Assembly: GCA_029251165.1 (NCBI GenBank)
Contig: JAQXDW010000027.1
Coordinates: forward strand, 1 to 64,000
DNA length: 64,000 bases
From: Myxococcota bacterium
GTDB lineage: Bacteria; Myxococcota_A; UBA796
Direction of reading: 5' to 3'
In this document: one piece after another, positions 16,540 to 24,989 of the stretch
Numbering within the stretch: position 1 is the first letter of the stretch
How the letters are laid out: every line of letters starts with the position of its first letter
Program-made: the position numbers and the translations under genes
The notes under the pieces: generated by a model
The model's input: the letters and a program-made list of their open reading frames with translations, nothing else
Told to the model about the DNA's origin: nothing
The model's database searches: none

Positions 16540-18331
16540 CCCAGGGTTCCTCCCAGACGCTCTGCCAGCCTCCGGCGGTCTGAATGCGCTCGCAGAGGTC
16601 GGCGATGTCCGAAGAGGTCGAGAGGGTGGCGGCATCTCCGACGCAGACCAGCAGCCGCTTCGCTCGGGTCACCGAGACGACCAGCCGCCGACGGTCGGAC
16701 ACGAAGCCGATGGTGCCGTCTTCGTTGCTGCGAACCAGCGAGCAGAGGATCGCCTCCTTCTCGCGGCCCTGGAAGGCATTGACCGTGGCGACCTCGACGT
16801 CAGGGATTGCGTCGCGTAGGCGGGCGACCTGGGCGGAGTACGGAGCGATGACGCCGATGTCTTCTCGAGGCAGGCCAGCCTGGATGAGCATCTGAACAGC
16901 CTGGGCGATCAGCTCGACCTCACCGTCGTTGTACAGCGACATCGTGGCCGGATCCCGGGCCTCCTCCATCCCGCCGCCGGCGGTGTCGATGAACAGCACC
17001 GGGGCGTCGGTGAGCGGGGTGGCGTCGACCCCGGCGAGGTCGGTGAGGCGGCGGGCGGCGACCGCTGGCGCAGGTCGGTATGCCGGCCCGTAGATGCCCG
17101 CGACGAGGTTCGTCAGCGCGGCGCTCATCCGGTAGCCCTGCTCCAGCATCGGCGCGGGCGTGCCCTGGGCGAGCAGTCGCTCGACGAGCGAGGTCTCCAG
17201 GATGTTGCCGGGCTCATGGACGACCGGGCCGAGCTGGTGGGGATCGCCGATGAGAATGAGGGTCTCGATGTGCGGGACGATGCTCCAGACCGCCGGCTCG
17301 ATGGCCTGGGTGGCTTCGTCGATCAGGGCGATGTCGGCCTTCTCCAGGCGCCGCGCCTCGTTGACCATTGTTCCCAGGGTCGCCGCGATGACGTCGCACT
17401 CTTCAAAGATCTGGCGACGGATCCCGGCGAGCAGGTCGCGGCGCTCGGCCGCGAGCGTGCGGCGTGCCCGCCAGTCGGCCTTCGACATCTCCGCCTCCAG
17501 CCGGCGCAGCGCCGGGGCCTGTGGAGAGGCATCGATGCGGGCGGAGAGGGTGAGGTGAGCGGCGGCAGGACCGACCCGGTATGCGCGCCCCAGTCGCAGG
17601 ACGGTGATCCCGTCGGCGTCGGCCTGTGCGGCGATGTGATCGACTGCAGCGTTGGAGTCGGCGAGCGCCCATGGTCGCCGGCCAGCGTCGAGCAGCTCGT
17701 GGAGGGCGGCGACGAGCACCCGGGTCTTTCCGGTGCCCGGAGGGCCGTGGACGATGCCGAGGGGCTCCGCAGCGAGGATGGCGGACACCGCCCGGCGCTG
17801 AGAATGGTTGAGCGCATCGGAGGGCACCATCTCGTCGGGCGGAGCGCTGGTCTCTCCGGTGAGCAGCGCGGTCTTCAGCGGAGAGTCGAGCCGCTGGGCA
17901 GCCTCGACAGCTTGCTGGTAGCGGCGCATGGAGCTGTCATCCAGCGCCCGGCTCACCGCGAGGTGTCCACCCTCCAGCCAGCCCGGCATCGGATCGGGCA
18001 GGTTCTCCAGCCGCGCCTCCGCGAAGCGACCCTCGACGTCGATGCAGCGGGCCTGGATGCCCTTGTCGGGTGTGGCGATGGGGGCGATGGTCAGCAGGTC
18101 ACCCGGCGTGATGCCGTCGTGGAGAACGGCGCGTCCGGCGGTGGCCAGGCTCAGCGTTGCGCCGCGCCACTGACGACGAACGCCAGCGAGCTGCATCGAG
18201 GGCCAGGTCAGTCCCGCGGCGATTCGATCCGCCAGCGGCATGCGGCAGAGACGGGCATGCTCCGCAGCTTCCCACTCAAGCTCGCCGTCGATCGCCGCAG
18301 AGAGGGCGAGGAGATGGTCGTTGTCAGGCAC
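16523..18331 (-). CDS. UPF1/SMUBP2-like superfamily 1B DNA/RNA helicase
   Basis: About 602 aa from a GTG at 18329-18331; the start is uncertain because no good ribosome site is seen and longer forms would run into ribA. The helicase motifs are all visible: 'GPPGTGKT' (I), 'ALADSNAAVDHI' (Ia), 'ALIDEATQAIEP' (II), 'ILIGDPHQLGPVV' (III), 'EQGYRM' (IV), 'VATVNAFQGREKEAILCSLVRS' (V) and 'VSVTRAKRLL' (VI). This is the AAA_11/AAA_12 arrangement of UPF1-type helicases. It overlaps pbpC and is divergent from ribA with a 67-bp gap. Confidence 0.9.
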   Translation of the reverse strand: MPDNDHLLALSAAIDGELEWEAAEHARLCRMPLADRIAAGLTWPSMQLAGVRRQWRGATLSLATAGRAVLHDGITPGDLLTIAPIATPDKGIQARCIDVEGRFAEARLENLPDPMPGWLEGGHLAVSRALDDSSMRRYQQAVEAAQRLDSPLKTALLTGETSAPPDEMVPSDALNHSQRRAVSAILAAEPLGIVHGPPGTGKTRVLVAALHELLDAGRRPWALADSNAAVDHIAAQADADGITVLRLGRAYRVGPAAAHLTLSARIDASPQAPALRRLEAEMSKADWRARRTLAAERRDLLAGIRRQIFEECDVIAATLGTMVNEARRLEKADIALIDEATQAIEPAVWSIVPHIETLILIGDPHQLGPVVHEPGNILETSLVERLLAQGTPAPMLEQGYRMSAALTNLVAGIYGPAYRPAPAVAARRLTDLAGVDATPLTDAPVLFIDTAGGGMEEARDPATMSLYNDGEVELIAQAVQMLIQAGLPREDIGVIAPYSAQVARLRDAIPDVEVATVNAFQGREKEAILCSLVRSNEDGTIGFVSDRRRLVVSVTRAKRLLVCVGDAATLSTSSDIADLCERIQTAGGWQSVWEEPWDAALD

Positions 18332-18398
18332 CGCCGGAGGATAGCCGAATCCGACATCGTGGGCTGGACGGGATACAGAGTCACCTCCGGAGAAGCTG

Positions 18399-19010
18399 AT
18401 GGCGGTCCCCCGCTCCCGCAATGACACCACGACCCAGTTTGTCGCAGAAACAAGCCTTCCCACCACTCGTGGTGGGTATCGGGTGCGTGCATACCGAAAT
18501 CCGCAAGACAGCACGGAGCCGGTCGCGCTTGTCCAGGGAGATGTCTCCGGGCTCTCTGCGGTGCCGGTTCGGGTCCATGACGAGTGCTTCACCTCTGAGG
18601 TGCTCGGCTCGCTGAAGTGCGACTGCCGCGAGCAGCTCGACTACGCCCTGCGCTACATCCGAGACAACGCCCCTGGAGTGGTCATCTACCTCCGCCAGGA
18701 AGGCCGCGGGATCGGTCTCGCCAACAAGATCGCGGCCTACGCGCTCCAGGAGCAGGGCCACGACACCGTCGACGCCAACCGTCTCCTCGGCCTCCCCGAC
18801 GACGCCCGCCGCTATGAGGCTGCGGCCGACATCCTCGCCGATCTGGGGGTCCAAAGCATCCGGCTGATGACGAACAATCCCCGGAAGATTGAGAAGCTGA
18901 CAGAGCTTGGGGTGCGCATCGAGGGCCGCATTCCAGTGCGGGTTGAGGGCAACCCGCACAGCGCCGGATATCTCGCGGCGAAGGCTCAGCGCATGGGGCA
19001 CGAGCTGTAG
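18399..19010 (+). CDS. ribA: GTP cyclohydrolase II
   Basis: 203 aa, a stand-alone enzyme without the RibB domain. 'VHDECFTSEVLGSLKCDCREQL' supplies the three zinc-binding Cys, 'VIYLRQEGRGIGLANKI' the GTP-binding and catalytic Arg region, and 'RLMTNNPRKI' the family C-terminal motif. It catalyses the first step of riboflavin synthesis, GTP to 2,5-diamino-6-ribosylamino-pyrimidinone phosphate. 'CGGAG' precedes the ATG at suitable distance. No other riboflavin genes or FMN riboswitch were seen beside it. Confidence 0.96.
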   Translation: MAVPRSRNDTTTQFVAETSLPTTRGGYRVRAYRNPQDSTEPVALVQGDVSGLSAVPVRVHDECFTSEVLGSLKCDCREQLDYALRYIRDNAPGVVIYLRQEGRGIGLANKIAAYALQEQGHDTVDANRLLGLPDDARRYEAAADILADLGVQSIRLMTNNPRKIEKLTELGVRIEGRIPVRVEGNPHSAGYLAAKAQRMGHEL

Positions 19011-19324
19011 GGCCCCCCAGTGTGGCTCCAGGATGCCTCTCCGAGAACGCCGCGTGCCCACGGTGACGAGGGCAGCAGTCGCTGATCCACCGAGGGTGCG
19101 TCTGTCATGACAGCGCGCGCGACCTCAGCCAATGAAAGTCGCCGCTGCTGCGAGCTACGCCGCCTGCGGAAGGGGACGCATCCTCCATACGCGTCGGTCT
19201 GTCGCTGCATCGGCGGAGAAAATTTGAATCAACAGGGTCGGGCCTCCGTCACTCCGGTGTCACAACGACTGAATCAAGACCAGCGGCATAGCCTGGGATG
19301 ATGCTGGTCGATGGAGGAGACCTC
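19011..19324. other. Intergenic region, nothing clear
   Basis: A 314-bp gap between ribA and a small lipoprotein gene. ORFs here lack any protein-like pattern. A strong ribosome site ('ggagga') at its right end belongs to the next gene. No terminator hairpin with a U-tract or RNA gene was recognised. Confidence 0.5.
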
Positions 19325-19705
19325 ATGAGAGCTGCACCTGCGCTGTTTGCGCTGCTCGCCTTCGGCTGTCGTTCAGAAGATGACGCCGACTGCGATCCCT
19401 ACGAGATGACGTCGGAGGCCGATGCGCCGACCTTCACCTTCACCCCGGACACTGCCTCTCCGGGAGACATCGTCATCACCTCCCTGGTCTCAGACTCTGA
19501 TGAGATCGACTACAGCGCCATCACGGAGCTGGTCTTCTACGGCGACGTCGTGGACTGCACGACCTCCGCGAGAGACGACGAGCTGCTGGCGACCATTGCG
19601 CTGCCCGATGACGCCGCTGAGGGCGAGGTCGACATGGTCATCCTCTTTGAGGACGGCGAGACGATCTGGGTCGAGGGAGCCCTCAACATCGTCGCCGCTC
19701 CCTGA
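19325..19705 (+). CDS. Small lipoprotein with IPT/TIG-like fold, unknown role
   Basis: 126 aa from 'MRAAPALFALLAFGC', a clear lipoprotein signal; 'ATGGAGGAGACCTC' just upstream gives a strong ribosome site and decides this start. The mature part is very acidic and looks like one beta-sandwich of the IPT/TIG kind ('TFTFTPDTASPGDIVITSL...', ending 'ALPDDAAEGEVDMVILFEDG'). Two Cys may form a disulfide. No function can be assigned. Confidence 0.75.
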   Translation: MRAAPALFALLAFGCRSEDDADCDPYEMTSEADAPTFTFTPDTASPGDIVITSLVSDSDEIDYSAITELVFYGDVVDCTTSARDDELLATIALPDDAAEGEVDMVILFEDGETIWVEGALNIVAAP

Positions 19706-19917
19706 GCCCTTCAACCCTATCGCGCCCATCAGAACCCCTGGTGATGGCGCGCGGCGCGTGTCCGTGGCTCGCTGCGGGCACGCGCCCCTGCTTCTGAGGT
19801 GGTGGCTGTGAGGAACTCTCGGTGTGTCGAGGTCGGCCCTCTTGGCACGCCGAATTTTGTCGATACCCTAAACATAGTGGGCAGGAGATCAATTTAAGCA
19901 AGACAGCAGGAGCGGAC

Positions 19918-20094
19918 ATGAGCGACGTCAACATCGTCACCGGCACACTCTGGGACCTCACCCTCTCAGCACTCATTTGTGTTCTGCCGCTGCTCTTGCC
20001 GGAGGTCTTTTCCCTCTGGGTGGCGCTGTCAGTCATCCCGCTGCTCACCTGTCGAGTCGCGATCTCCTCTCTGGAGCCGGCACCGTGCGGCTGA
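19918..20094 (+). CDS. Small membrane protein (58 aa)
   Basis: ATG at 19918 follows 'CAGGAGCGGAC', a good ribosome site. The product 'MSDVNIVTGTLWDLTLSALI...' has two hydrophobic helices ('LSALICVLPLLLPEVF' and 'LWVALSVIPLLTC') and a short polar end. The gene is too short for a family match by eye, but the ribosome site and amphipathic layout favour a real small inner-membrane protein. Confidence 0.5.
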   Translation: MSDVNIVTGTLWDLTLSALICVLPLLLPEVFSLWVALSVIPLLTCRVAISSLEPAPCG

Positions 20095-20153
20095 TGCCTC
20101 TTTCCGACAGGGGCTGATGCGCTTAAGCCTCCTGTTAGACAGGAGCGTCCCCG

Positions 20154-20822
20154 ATGTCAGAGGCCGAAAAGACGATCATCTGGTTTGACCGGAAGCGTGA
20201 GCATTTCTACGCCGTTCCGGAGGGCACGGAGCTGGAGGAGGGCGAGCTGAAGCTGCACAACCTCCGGGGTCAGATGTGGCGGGTGAACCCCGATGACATC
20301 GCGACCTGGGCGCTGTCACGGGAGGCCGCGACGGAGCGGGTCGGTGCGCGCATCGACGCGGCCTGGGGCGATCTCCGCGGTGCCTGGAGCAAGCTGCTGG
20401 ATGTTGGGCAGAAGACCGCTGGATCTGCCGGCGTGGACATCTCCGGTGAGGTTCGCCCGGAGCTCCCGGAGGATCTTGCCGGCGTCCTCGGCATGGCCCC
20501 GGGTGAGCTGCTCACCGAGCCGGGGCTGATCCGCAACAAGATCCGCAAGGCGATGTTCGGCGAGGCATTCGAGGACGGCACTGATCCGTTGGCAGCGGAT
20601 GCGTCGTCAGCGGAAGCGTCGGATGCGTCCTCAGCGGAGGGTGCGGCGGATGCGGAGCCGCAAGCGGAGGCCAGCCTGGAGGACTTCGCGAAGAAGGCCG
20701 AGGAGACGATGCGTGGTGTCTTCAAGAGCCCGGAGTTCGGGGCTGCAATGGCGGGCTTTGGCACCATGCTTCGGCGCGCAGGGCAGAAGCTACAGGAGGC
20801 TGCTGAGGGGCTGGAGGAGTAG
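20154..20822 (+). CDS. Conserved-looking acidic protein, unknown
   Basis: 222 aa, not recognised. The N-terminal 60 residues look folded and aromatic ('TIIWFDRKREHFYAVPEG', 'LRGQMWRVNPDDIATW'). A helical middle follows, then a low-complexity Ala/Ser/Glu linker (~150-175) and an amphipathic C-terminal helix pair ('LEDFAKKAEETMRGVFKSPE', 'MLRRAGQKLQEAAEG'). No signal peptide or membrane helix is seen, so it is probably cytoplasmic. It is convergent with the TIGR00725 gene, only 3 bp apart. Confidence 0.7.
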   Translation: MSEAEKTIIWFDRKREHFYAVPEGTELEEGELKLHNLRGQMWRVNPDDIATWALSREAATERVGARIDAAWGDLRGAWSKLLDVGQKTAGSAGVDISGEVRPELPEDLAGVLGMAPGELLTEPGLIRNKIRKAMFGEAFEDGTDPLAADASSAEASDASSAEGAADAEPQAEASLEDFAKKAEETMRGVFKSPEFGAAMAGFGTMLRRAGQKLQEAAEGLEE

Positions 20823-20825
20823 CCC

Positions 20826-21329
20826 TCAGTTGAGCAGTTCTGTGGCGAGCTGGACCGCTTCTTCCGGACTCTCCGCGCGACGGATGATGCTGTCGTGGCG
20901 GTGGTCGAGGGTCTGCCCGGCGAGCGTCTCTGACCAGCCGCCCACGCACAGCGCGATCACCGGGCGCTTGAGCTGCCAGGCCAGGGCGATCTCTGAGAGG
21001 GTGCCAGCACCACCTGCCACCGCCACCACGACCTGTCCTGCAGCGACGACCACGGTGTTGCGGGAGAAGCCGATGCCGGTGGGAATTGCGATGTCGACGA
21101 ACGCGTTGGCGCTGGCCGGGTCGTAGTCCATCAGGACGCCGATGGTGTCTCCCTCTCGGTAATTGGCCGCCGATCGGGCGCCCCGACAGGCCGCAACCAT
21201 CACTCCTCCTCGTCCGCCGCAGCAGATCCGAAACCCCGCCTCGACCGCTAGCTGTCCGAGCGCTGCTGCCGCCGCAGTCTGCTCAGGGGTGGTCGAGGCA
21301 CTGCCGATGATCGAGAGGATGGGACGCAT
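20826..21329 (-). CDS. TIGR00725 family protein (LOG/SLOG-like nucleotide-binding fold)
   Basis: 167 aa. 'CCGGRGGVMVAACRGA' and 'AVAGGAGTLSEIALAW' are the two glycine-rich signatures of the TIGR00725 group, related to the lysine decarboxylase-like LOG proteins. LOG enzymes release bases from nucleoside monophosphates, but the activity of this branch is not established. It is divergent from the sulfatase-like lipoprotein with an 80-bp gap. Confidence 0.88.
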   Translation of the reverse strand: MRPILSIIGSASTTPEQTAAAAALGQLAVEAGFRICCGGRGGVMVAACRGARSAANYREGDTIGVLMDYDPASANAFVDIAIPTGIGFSRNTVVVAAGQVVVAVAGGAGTLSEIALAWQLKRPVIALCVGGWSETLAGQTLDHRHDSIIRRAESPEEAVQLATELLN

Positions 21330-21409
21330 GGGGGAGGGATATCCGATCGCCGCGCTCCCTGGACTGGCACATCATTGTCGAGGGTGCAGGTGGTCCGATA
21401 GGACGTCCC

Positions 21410-22783
21410 ATGCTTGTCTTCATTCTCTCCTGTACCGGCAGCGAGCCCGCTGAGACCGTCGCGGATGCCGACATGCCCTCTCTCCGACCCGATCTGCCCA
21501 ACGTCGTGCTCGTCTCCATGGACACGCTGCGGGCCGACCGACTCAGCGCTGCCGGCTACCATCGAGACACCACGCCGTTCCTCGACGAGCGCGCCGCAGC
21601 CGGGATGATGTTCCGCCGGGCATACTCCCAGGCTCCCTCGACCCTCATCACCCACACCTCCATGTTCACCAGCCTGCTTCCCCAGGTCCACCAGGTGCGC
21701 GGGCACAACCGCAAGCTGGAGGAGAGCCGCCTGACCCTCGCTGAGCACCTCGCTGCGCAGGGCTATGCGACCTACATGTCGTTCTCGTCGCTTCGATTCA
21801 TGCCCGAGATCGGGATTAACCAGGGCTTTGAGACGGTGAACCCGTTCTGGGACCGCCCGAAGAACAAGCGCGGGGTCAACGTCACCGACGCCTTCCACGC
21901 CTACGCCGCCGAGGCCAGCGAACGGCCCGTGTTTGCGTTCCTGCACTACTTCGAGGTTCACGCGCCCTACAACCCGCCGGAGCCGTACCTCACCCGCTAC
22001 CACGCGCCTCGGCCTGACCTCCTCGACCCCCGACACAGCATCGAGTACCTCGACGCCAACCGACTCACCCCGATTCCCGTCGAGACGCTGAACTACCTGG
22101 AGGCGCTCTACGACGGCGGGGTCGCCTACCTCGACGCGGAGCTGCGGCGACTGCATGCGGGCACCGCCATCGCAAACGGCCGGCCGACGATCTGGATCTT
22201 CACCGCTGATCACGGAGAGGAGTTCAAGGAGCAGGGCTACCTTGGGCACTCAACCTGGATGCACGAGGAGCTGCTGCGGGTGCCGCTTGTCGTGACCGGC
22301 CCTGGCATCGTGACCGGGCAGACCGATGCCATCGCCCAGAGCGTCGACCTGTTTCCCACCCTCCTCGACCTCCTCCAGCTCCCGCACCCCGAGGGACTCC
22401 AGGGACGCTCTCTCGCCAGCCCGCTCACAGGCTCCGGGGCTCCGCTTGATCAGCCCTGGCCCGGCGTGTCTGACGTGGTTCCGTTCTATGAGAACACCAA
22501 GAACTGGGCGGTCGCTGGAACGATCGACGGTCAGCGGTTCAAGCTGGTCCAGCAGGAGGGGCGGGAGCTTGCGCTGCACCGGGTCGATGTGGATCCGGGC
22601 CGCGACGTGATGACGAAGCACCAGCCCCAGGCCGCTGCGCTGCACGCCATCGCCGAGCAGATCAAGATCTCCCGGAAGAAGCTGCGGGAGTCTGGTGCCC
22701 GGGATGCCAACATTGACGAGCTGGATATGCTTCGATCGATGGGGTATCTCGACGAGATTGAGGCTGCGGAGAGCCACGAGTAG
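21410..22783 (+). CDS. Sulfatase-like lipoprotein, second copy
   Basis: 457 aa. 'MLVFILSC' is an extremely short lipoprotein signal; the ORF cannot be extended upstream with a standard start. Metal-site motifs: 'NVVLVSMDTLRADRLSAAGY' and 'WIFTADHGEEFKEQGYLGHS'. The position of the formylglycine Cys is Thr ('TLITH'), as in the lipoprotein at 9856-11316, so it belongs to the Thr branch of the alkaline phosphatase superfamily. 'FLHYFEVHAPYNPP' is typical of these enzymes. It probably acts on phosphate or sulfate esters at the cell surface. Confidence 0.87.
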   Translation: MLVFILSCTGSEPAETVADADMPSLRPDLPNVVLVSMDTLRADRLSAAGYHRDTTPFLDERAAAGMMFRRAYSQAPSTLITHTSMFTSLLPQVHQVRGHNRKLEESRLTLAEHLAAQGYATYMSFSSLRFMPEIGINQGFETVNPFWDRPKNKRGVNVTDAFHAYAAEASERPVFAFLHYFEVHAPYNPPEPYLTRYHAPRPDLLDPRHSIEYLDANRLTPIPVETLNYLEALYDGGVAYLDAELRRLHAGTAIANGRPTIWIFTADHGEEFKEQGYLGHSTWMHEELLRVPLVVTGPGIVTGQTDAIAQSVDLFPTLLDLLQLPHPEGLQGRSLASPLTGSGAPLDQPWPGVSDVVPFYENTKNWAVAGTIDGQRFKLVQQEGRELALHRVDVDPGRDVMTKHQPQAAALHAIAEQIKISRKKLRESGARDANIDELDMLRSMGYLDEIEAAESHE

Positions 22784-22802
22784 GCGCGCTGTGGCTTGCG
22801 GC

Positions 22803-23687
22803 TCAGTCCGCGACCCGCACGTCGACCATTCCCCACCGGGCGCGGCGCTGGCTCTTGCCCTTTGTCTCGCCCACCGCGAACATGGCCGGCCCGACCGGCT
22901 CGGCGACCACCCAGGTCTGCCCGCTGTCTCGGAAGGTGAGGTCTCCCCGCGCAGGCTCGATGCCGAGGCCGGTGAAGGCGTGGCCGGGGATGTAGCCGAC
23001 AGCGAGGGGGAGGTCGGGGTAGGCGCTGCGCATCAGGGCCAGGAACAGGGTGGACTTGGAGTCGCAGTCGCCCTTGTTGCGGGCCACCACCAGCAGCGGT
23101 CGTCGGTAGGTGTTGCTGACCTTTGCCCGGCTCTGGTAGGGAATCGACTGGACGTAGCCCAGGGCCGTCGCGGCGAATTCACGGGGATCGTCGGTGGGAC
23201 CACCCAGCGCCGCGACGAGGGGCGCGACGTCGTCGGCGTACTCGCTGACGTGCCGGGCATGGTCGGCGACGATGGCGTCTCCCAGCCGGGTGTAGCCGTG
23301 CTCGACGAGGTAGGCGTCCATCGCCTCGTCGCGGATCTCGCCGGCCCGGGCGAGCACCTCCTTGGCGCGACTGCGCCGCTTCGCCTTCACCGAGATGGAC
23401 AGCGCACCCCTGCCGCTGACCTTCGTCTTGACCTTCACGTTTGGAAGCGTGCTGCCGTACTGCCGCACCGCGCGGGCTGCCTGCTGGGCGGCGTCCTTCT
23501 TCTGAAAGCGCAGCGGGGTGTCGATGTCGGCCTGGATCGCGGCGGTCGGCAGGGCGAATTGTGCCCGCTGTCTCGCTCCGGTCTCGTCGGTCCACTTGAC
23601 GTCAAAGGTCCACTCTCGACGCCCCTCGGTGGCGTCGAAGTCGCGCTGATCGGCAGCAGCAGTGAGGGAGAGCAGCAGGGCAAGCAT
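22803..23687 (-). CDS. Secreted transglutaminase-like protein
   Basis: 294 aa with an N-terminal signal 'MLALLLSLTAAADQ' that has no basic residue. The C-terminal half holds a transglutaminase-like cysteine protease core: 'NKGDCDSKSTLFLALMRSAY' supplies the Cys and 'VGYIPGHAFTGLGI' the His; a following 'VVAEPVGP' may hold part of the acid site. The N-terminal half is basic and not recognised. Such proteins hydrolyse or cross-link peptide bonds in the periplasm; the target is unknown. Confidence 0.75.
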   Translation of the reverse strand: MLALLLSLTAAADQRDFDATEGRREWTFDVKWTDETGARQRAQFALPTAAIQADIDTPLRFQKKDAAQQAARAVRQYGSTLPNVKVKTKVSGRGALSISVKAKRRSRAKEVLARAGEIRDEAMDAYLVEHGYTRLGDAIVADHARHVSEYADDVAPLVAALGGPTDDPREFAATALGYVQSIPYQSRAKVSNTYRRPLLVVARNKGDCDSKSTLFLALMRSAYPDLPLAVGYIPGHAFTGLGIEPARGDLTFRDSGQTWVVAEPVGPAMFAVGETKGKSQRRARWGMVDVRVAD

Positions 23688-23762
23688 TGAACAACCTCCG
23701 GCGAGGGCAGACGGGCGGGGAGCTGTGGCTATTCAACTACACTGACGGACTAGGAGGGGAAT

Positions 23763-24986
23763 GTGATCGCGCTGCTCGCTGGCTGCCTGGGGCTGACAGA
23801 GCCGGCTGGACTGCTCGCGGACTGCGGGGCGGGGTGCGGGGAAGTGGTGGTCGCTGCGTGGCCCGATGATCCTGATGGTGTGACCGCAGCGATCGTGGAG
23901 CACCCTGTCGTTGAGGCTCGGATTGCGATGGTCAGCGCCCTGATCACGGCGTACCCGGGGCCGATCGGCGCAGACCCGGACGCCCCGCTGTGTGTGCTCC
24001 TTCCGCCTGGCCCCACCCGCGACCGCTGCGGCCAGCTCCACAGCCGCCCCCACCTCCAGCTCCGCATCCCGCCCGACAAGCCTGCGTCTCTCCGCGCTGG
24101 CGGCGGACCGTCCTCGAACAACATCCGACCGTCTCGCGCGATGCGCAGCCGGCTGTCGGACACCCCGCCGATGGATCACGACTGCGGGGCCGCTCCAGAC
24201 GTCACCGGCTGCCTGATTGCAGCGGCGAGGGAGGTGACGGCACCGGCAGCGGTGGTCGGGCTGTGCAGGAACATTGCGGCGGAGAGCTGGCGGGGAGAGT
24301 GTCTGTTTCAGGCTGCTGAGGAGCGAGTGGGAGCGGAGCCGGGGGCGTACGTCGATGCCGCCTCGCTCTGCACCCTCGCCGAGCCGTTTGTTCAGGAGTG
24401 TCACCACCACCTCATCGTGGCGCTCGCCGGACAGAACGCCCTGTCGGCGATCGCGGCTTCTGCGGCACTGCTGGCGGAGACCTGGCAGGAGCGGGATCCG
24501 TACATGGCGCAGATCACGGTGGATCGCCTGTGGTCGGAGGTGGTCGGCAACCGGGTCGCGGTGAGCCTGGCAGGAGCGATCGCGGCGGACCTACCGCCCC
24601 ACGCTCGGCGTCACCTGCGCGCCTCGGTGGTCGCGGCCCTCATGGCGTCGGAGGGGGCGGCAGCGCATGACCTCGCAGGCTGGGTCGCTCGGGCGCAGGC
24701 TGTCCTGGCGGGCGGTGCGGTGGTCGCTGCGGACGACGGGGCATTTGAGCGTGCGGTGGAGCGCTGGCCGCAGGATGGCCCTGACGAGGCGGTCCGCCCG
24801 GCGACCTTCTACCTCGGCACCGCTCGGCGCACGCACGCGACGGATGAGTCTGCTGACCTCGCGATCTGCGTGGTCGAGGCTGCGGCGCGGATGGCGGACG
24901 GGGCGGGTCTGGTCGCGCAGGGGCAGGGACACCCTGACGAGGCGGTGCGGTGGACGGCGCAGCGGCTGATTCGCGGGGGACCGTGA
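23763..24986 (+). CDS. Lipoprotein, HEAT-like helical, unknown
   Basis: 407 aa from a GTG start giving 'MIALLAGC', another very short lipoprotein signal. The mature protein has Cys pairs near its start ('CGAGC') and in the middle (about 140-220), then a long Ala-rich helical region (~215-400) that resembles irregular HEAT-like repeats. No enzyme motif is seen. It ends 3 bp before the convergent ppc gene. Confidence 0.65.
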   Translation: MIALLAGCLGLTEPAGLLADCGAGCGEVVVAAWPDDPDGVTAAIVEHPVVEARIAMVSALITAYPGPIGADPDAPLCVLLPPGPTRDRCGQLHSRPHLQLRIPPDKPASLRAGGGPSSNNIRPSRAMRSRLSDTPPMDHDCGAAPDVTGCLIAAAREVTAPAAVVGLCRNIAAESWRGECLFQAAEERVGAEPGAYVDAASLCTLAEPFVQECHHHLIVALAGQNALSAIAASAALLAETWQERDPYMAQITVDRLWSEVVGNRVAVSLAGAIAADLPPHARRHLRASVVAALMASEGAAAHDLAGWVARAQAVLAGGAVVAADDGAFERAVERWPQDGPDEAVRPATFYLGTARRTHATDESADLAICVVEAAARMADGAGLVAQGQGHPDEAVRWTAQRLIRGGP

Positions 24987-24989
24987 GGG

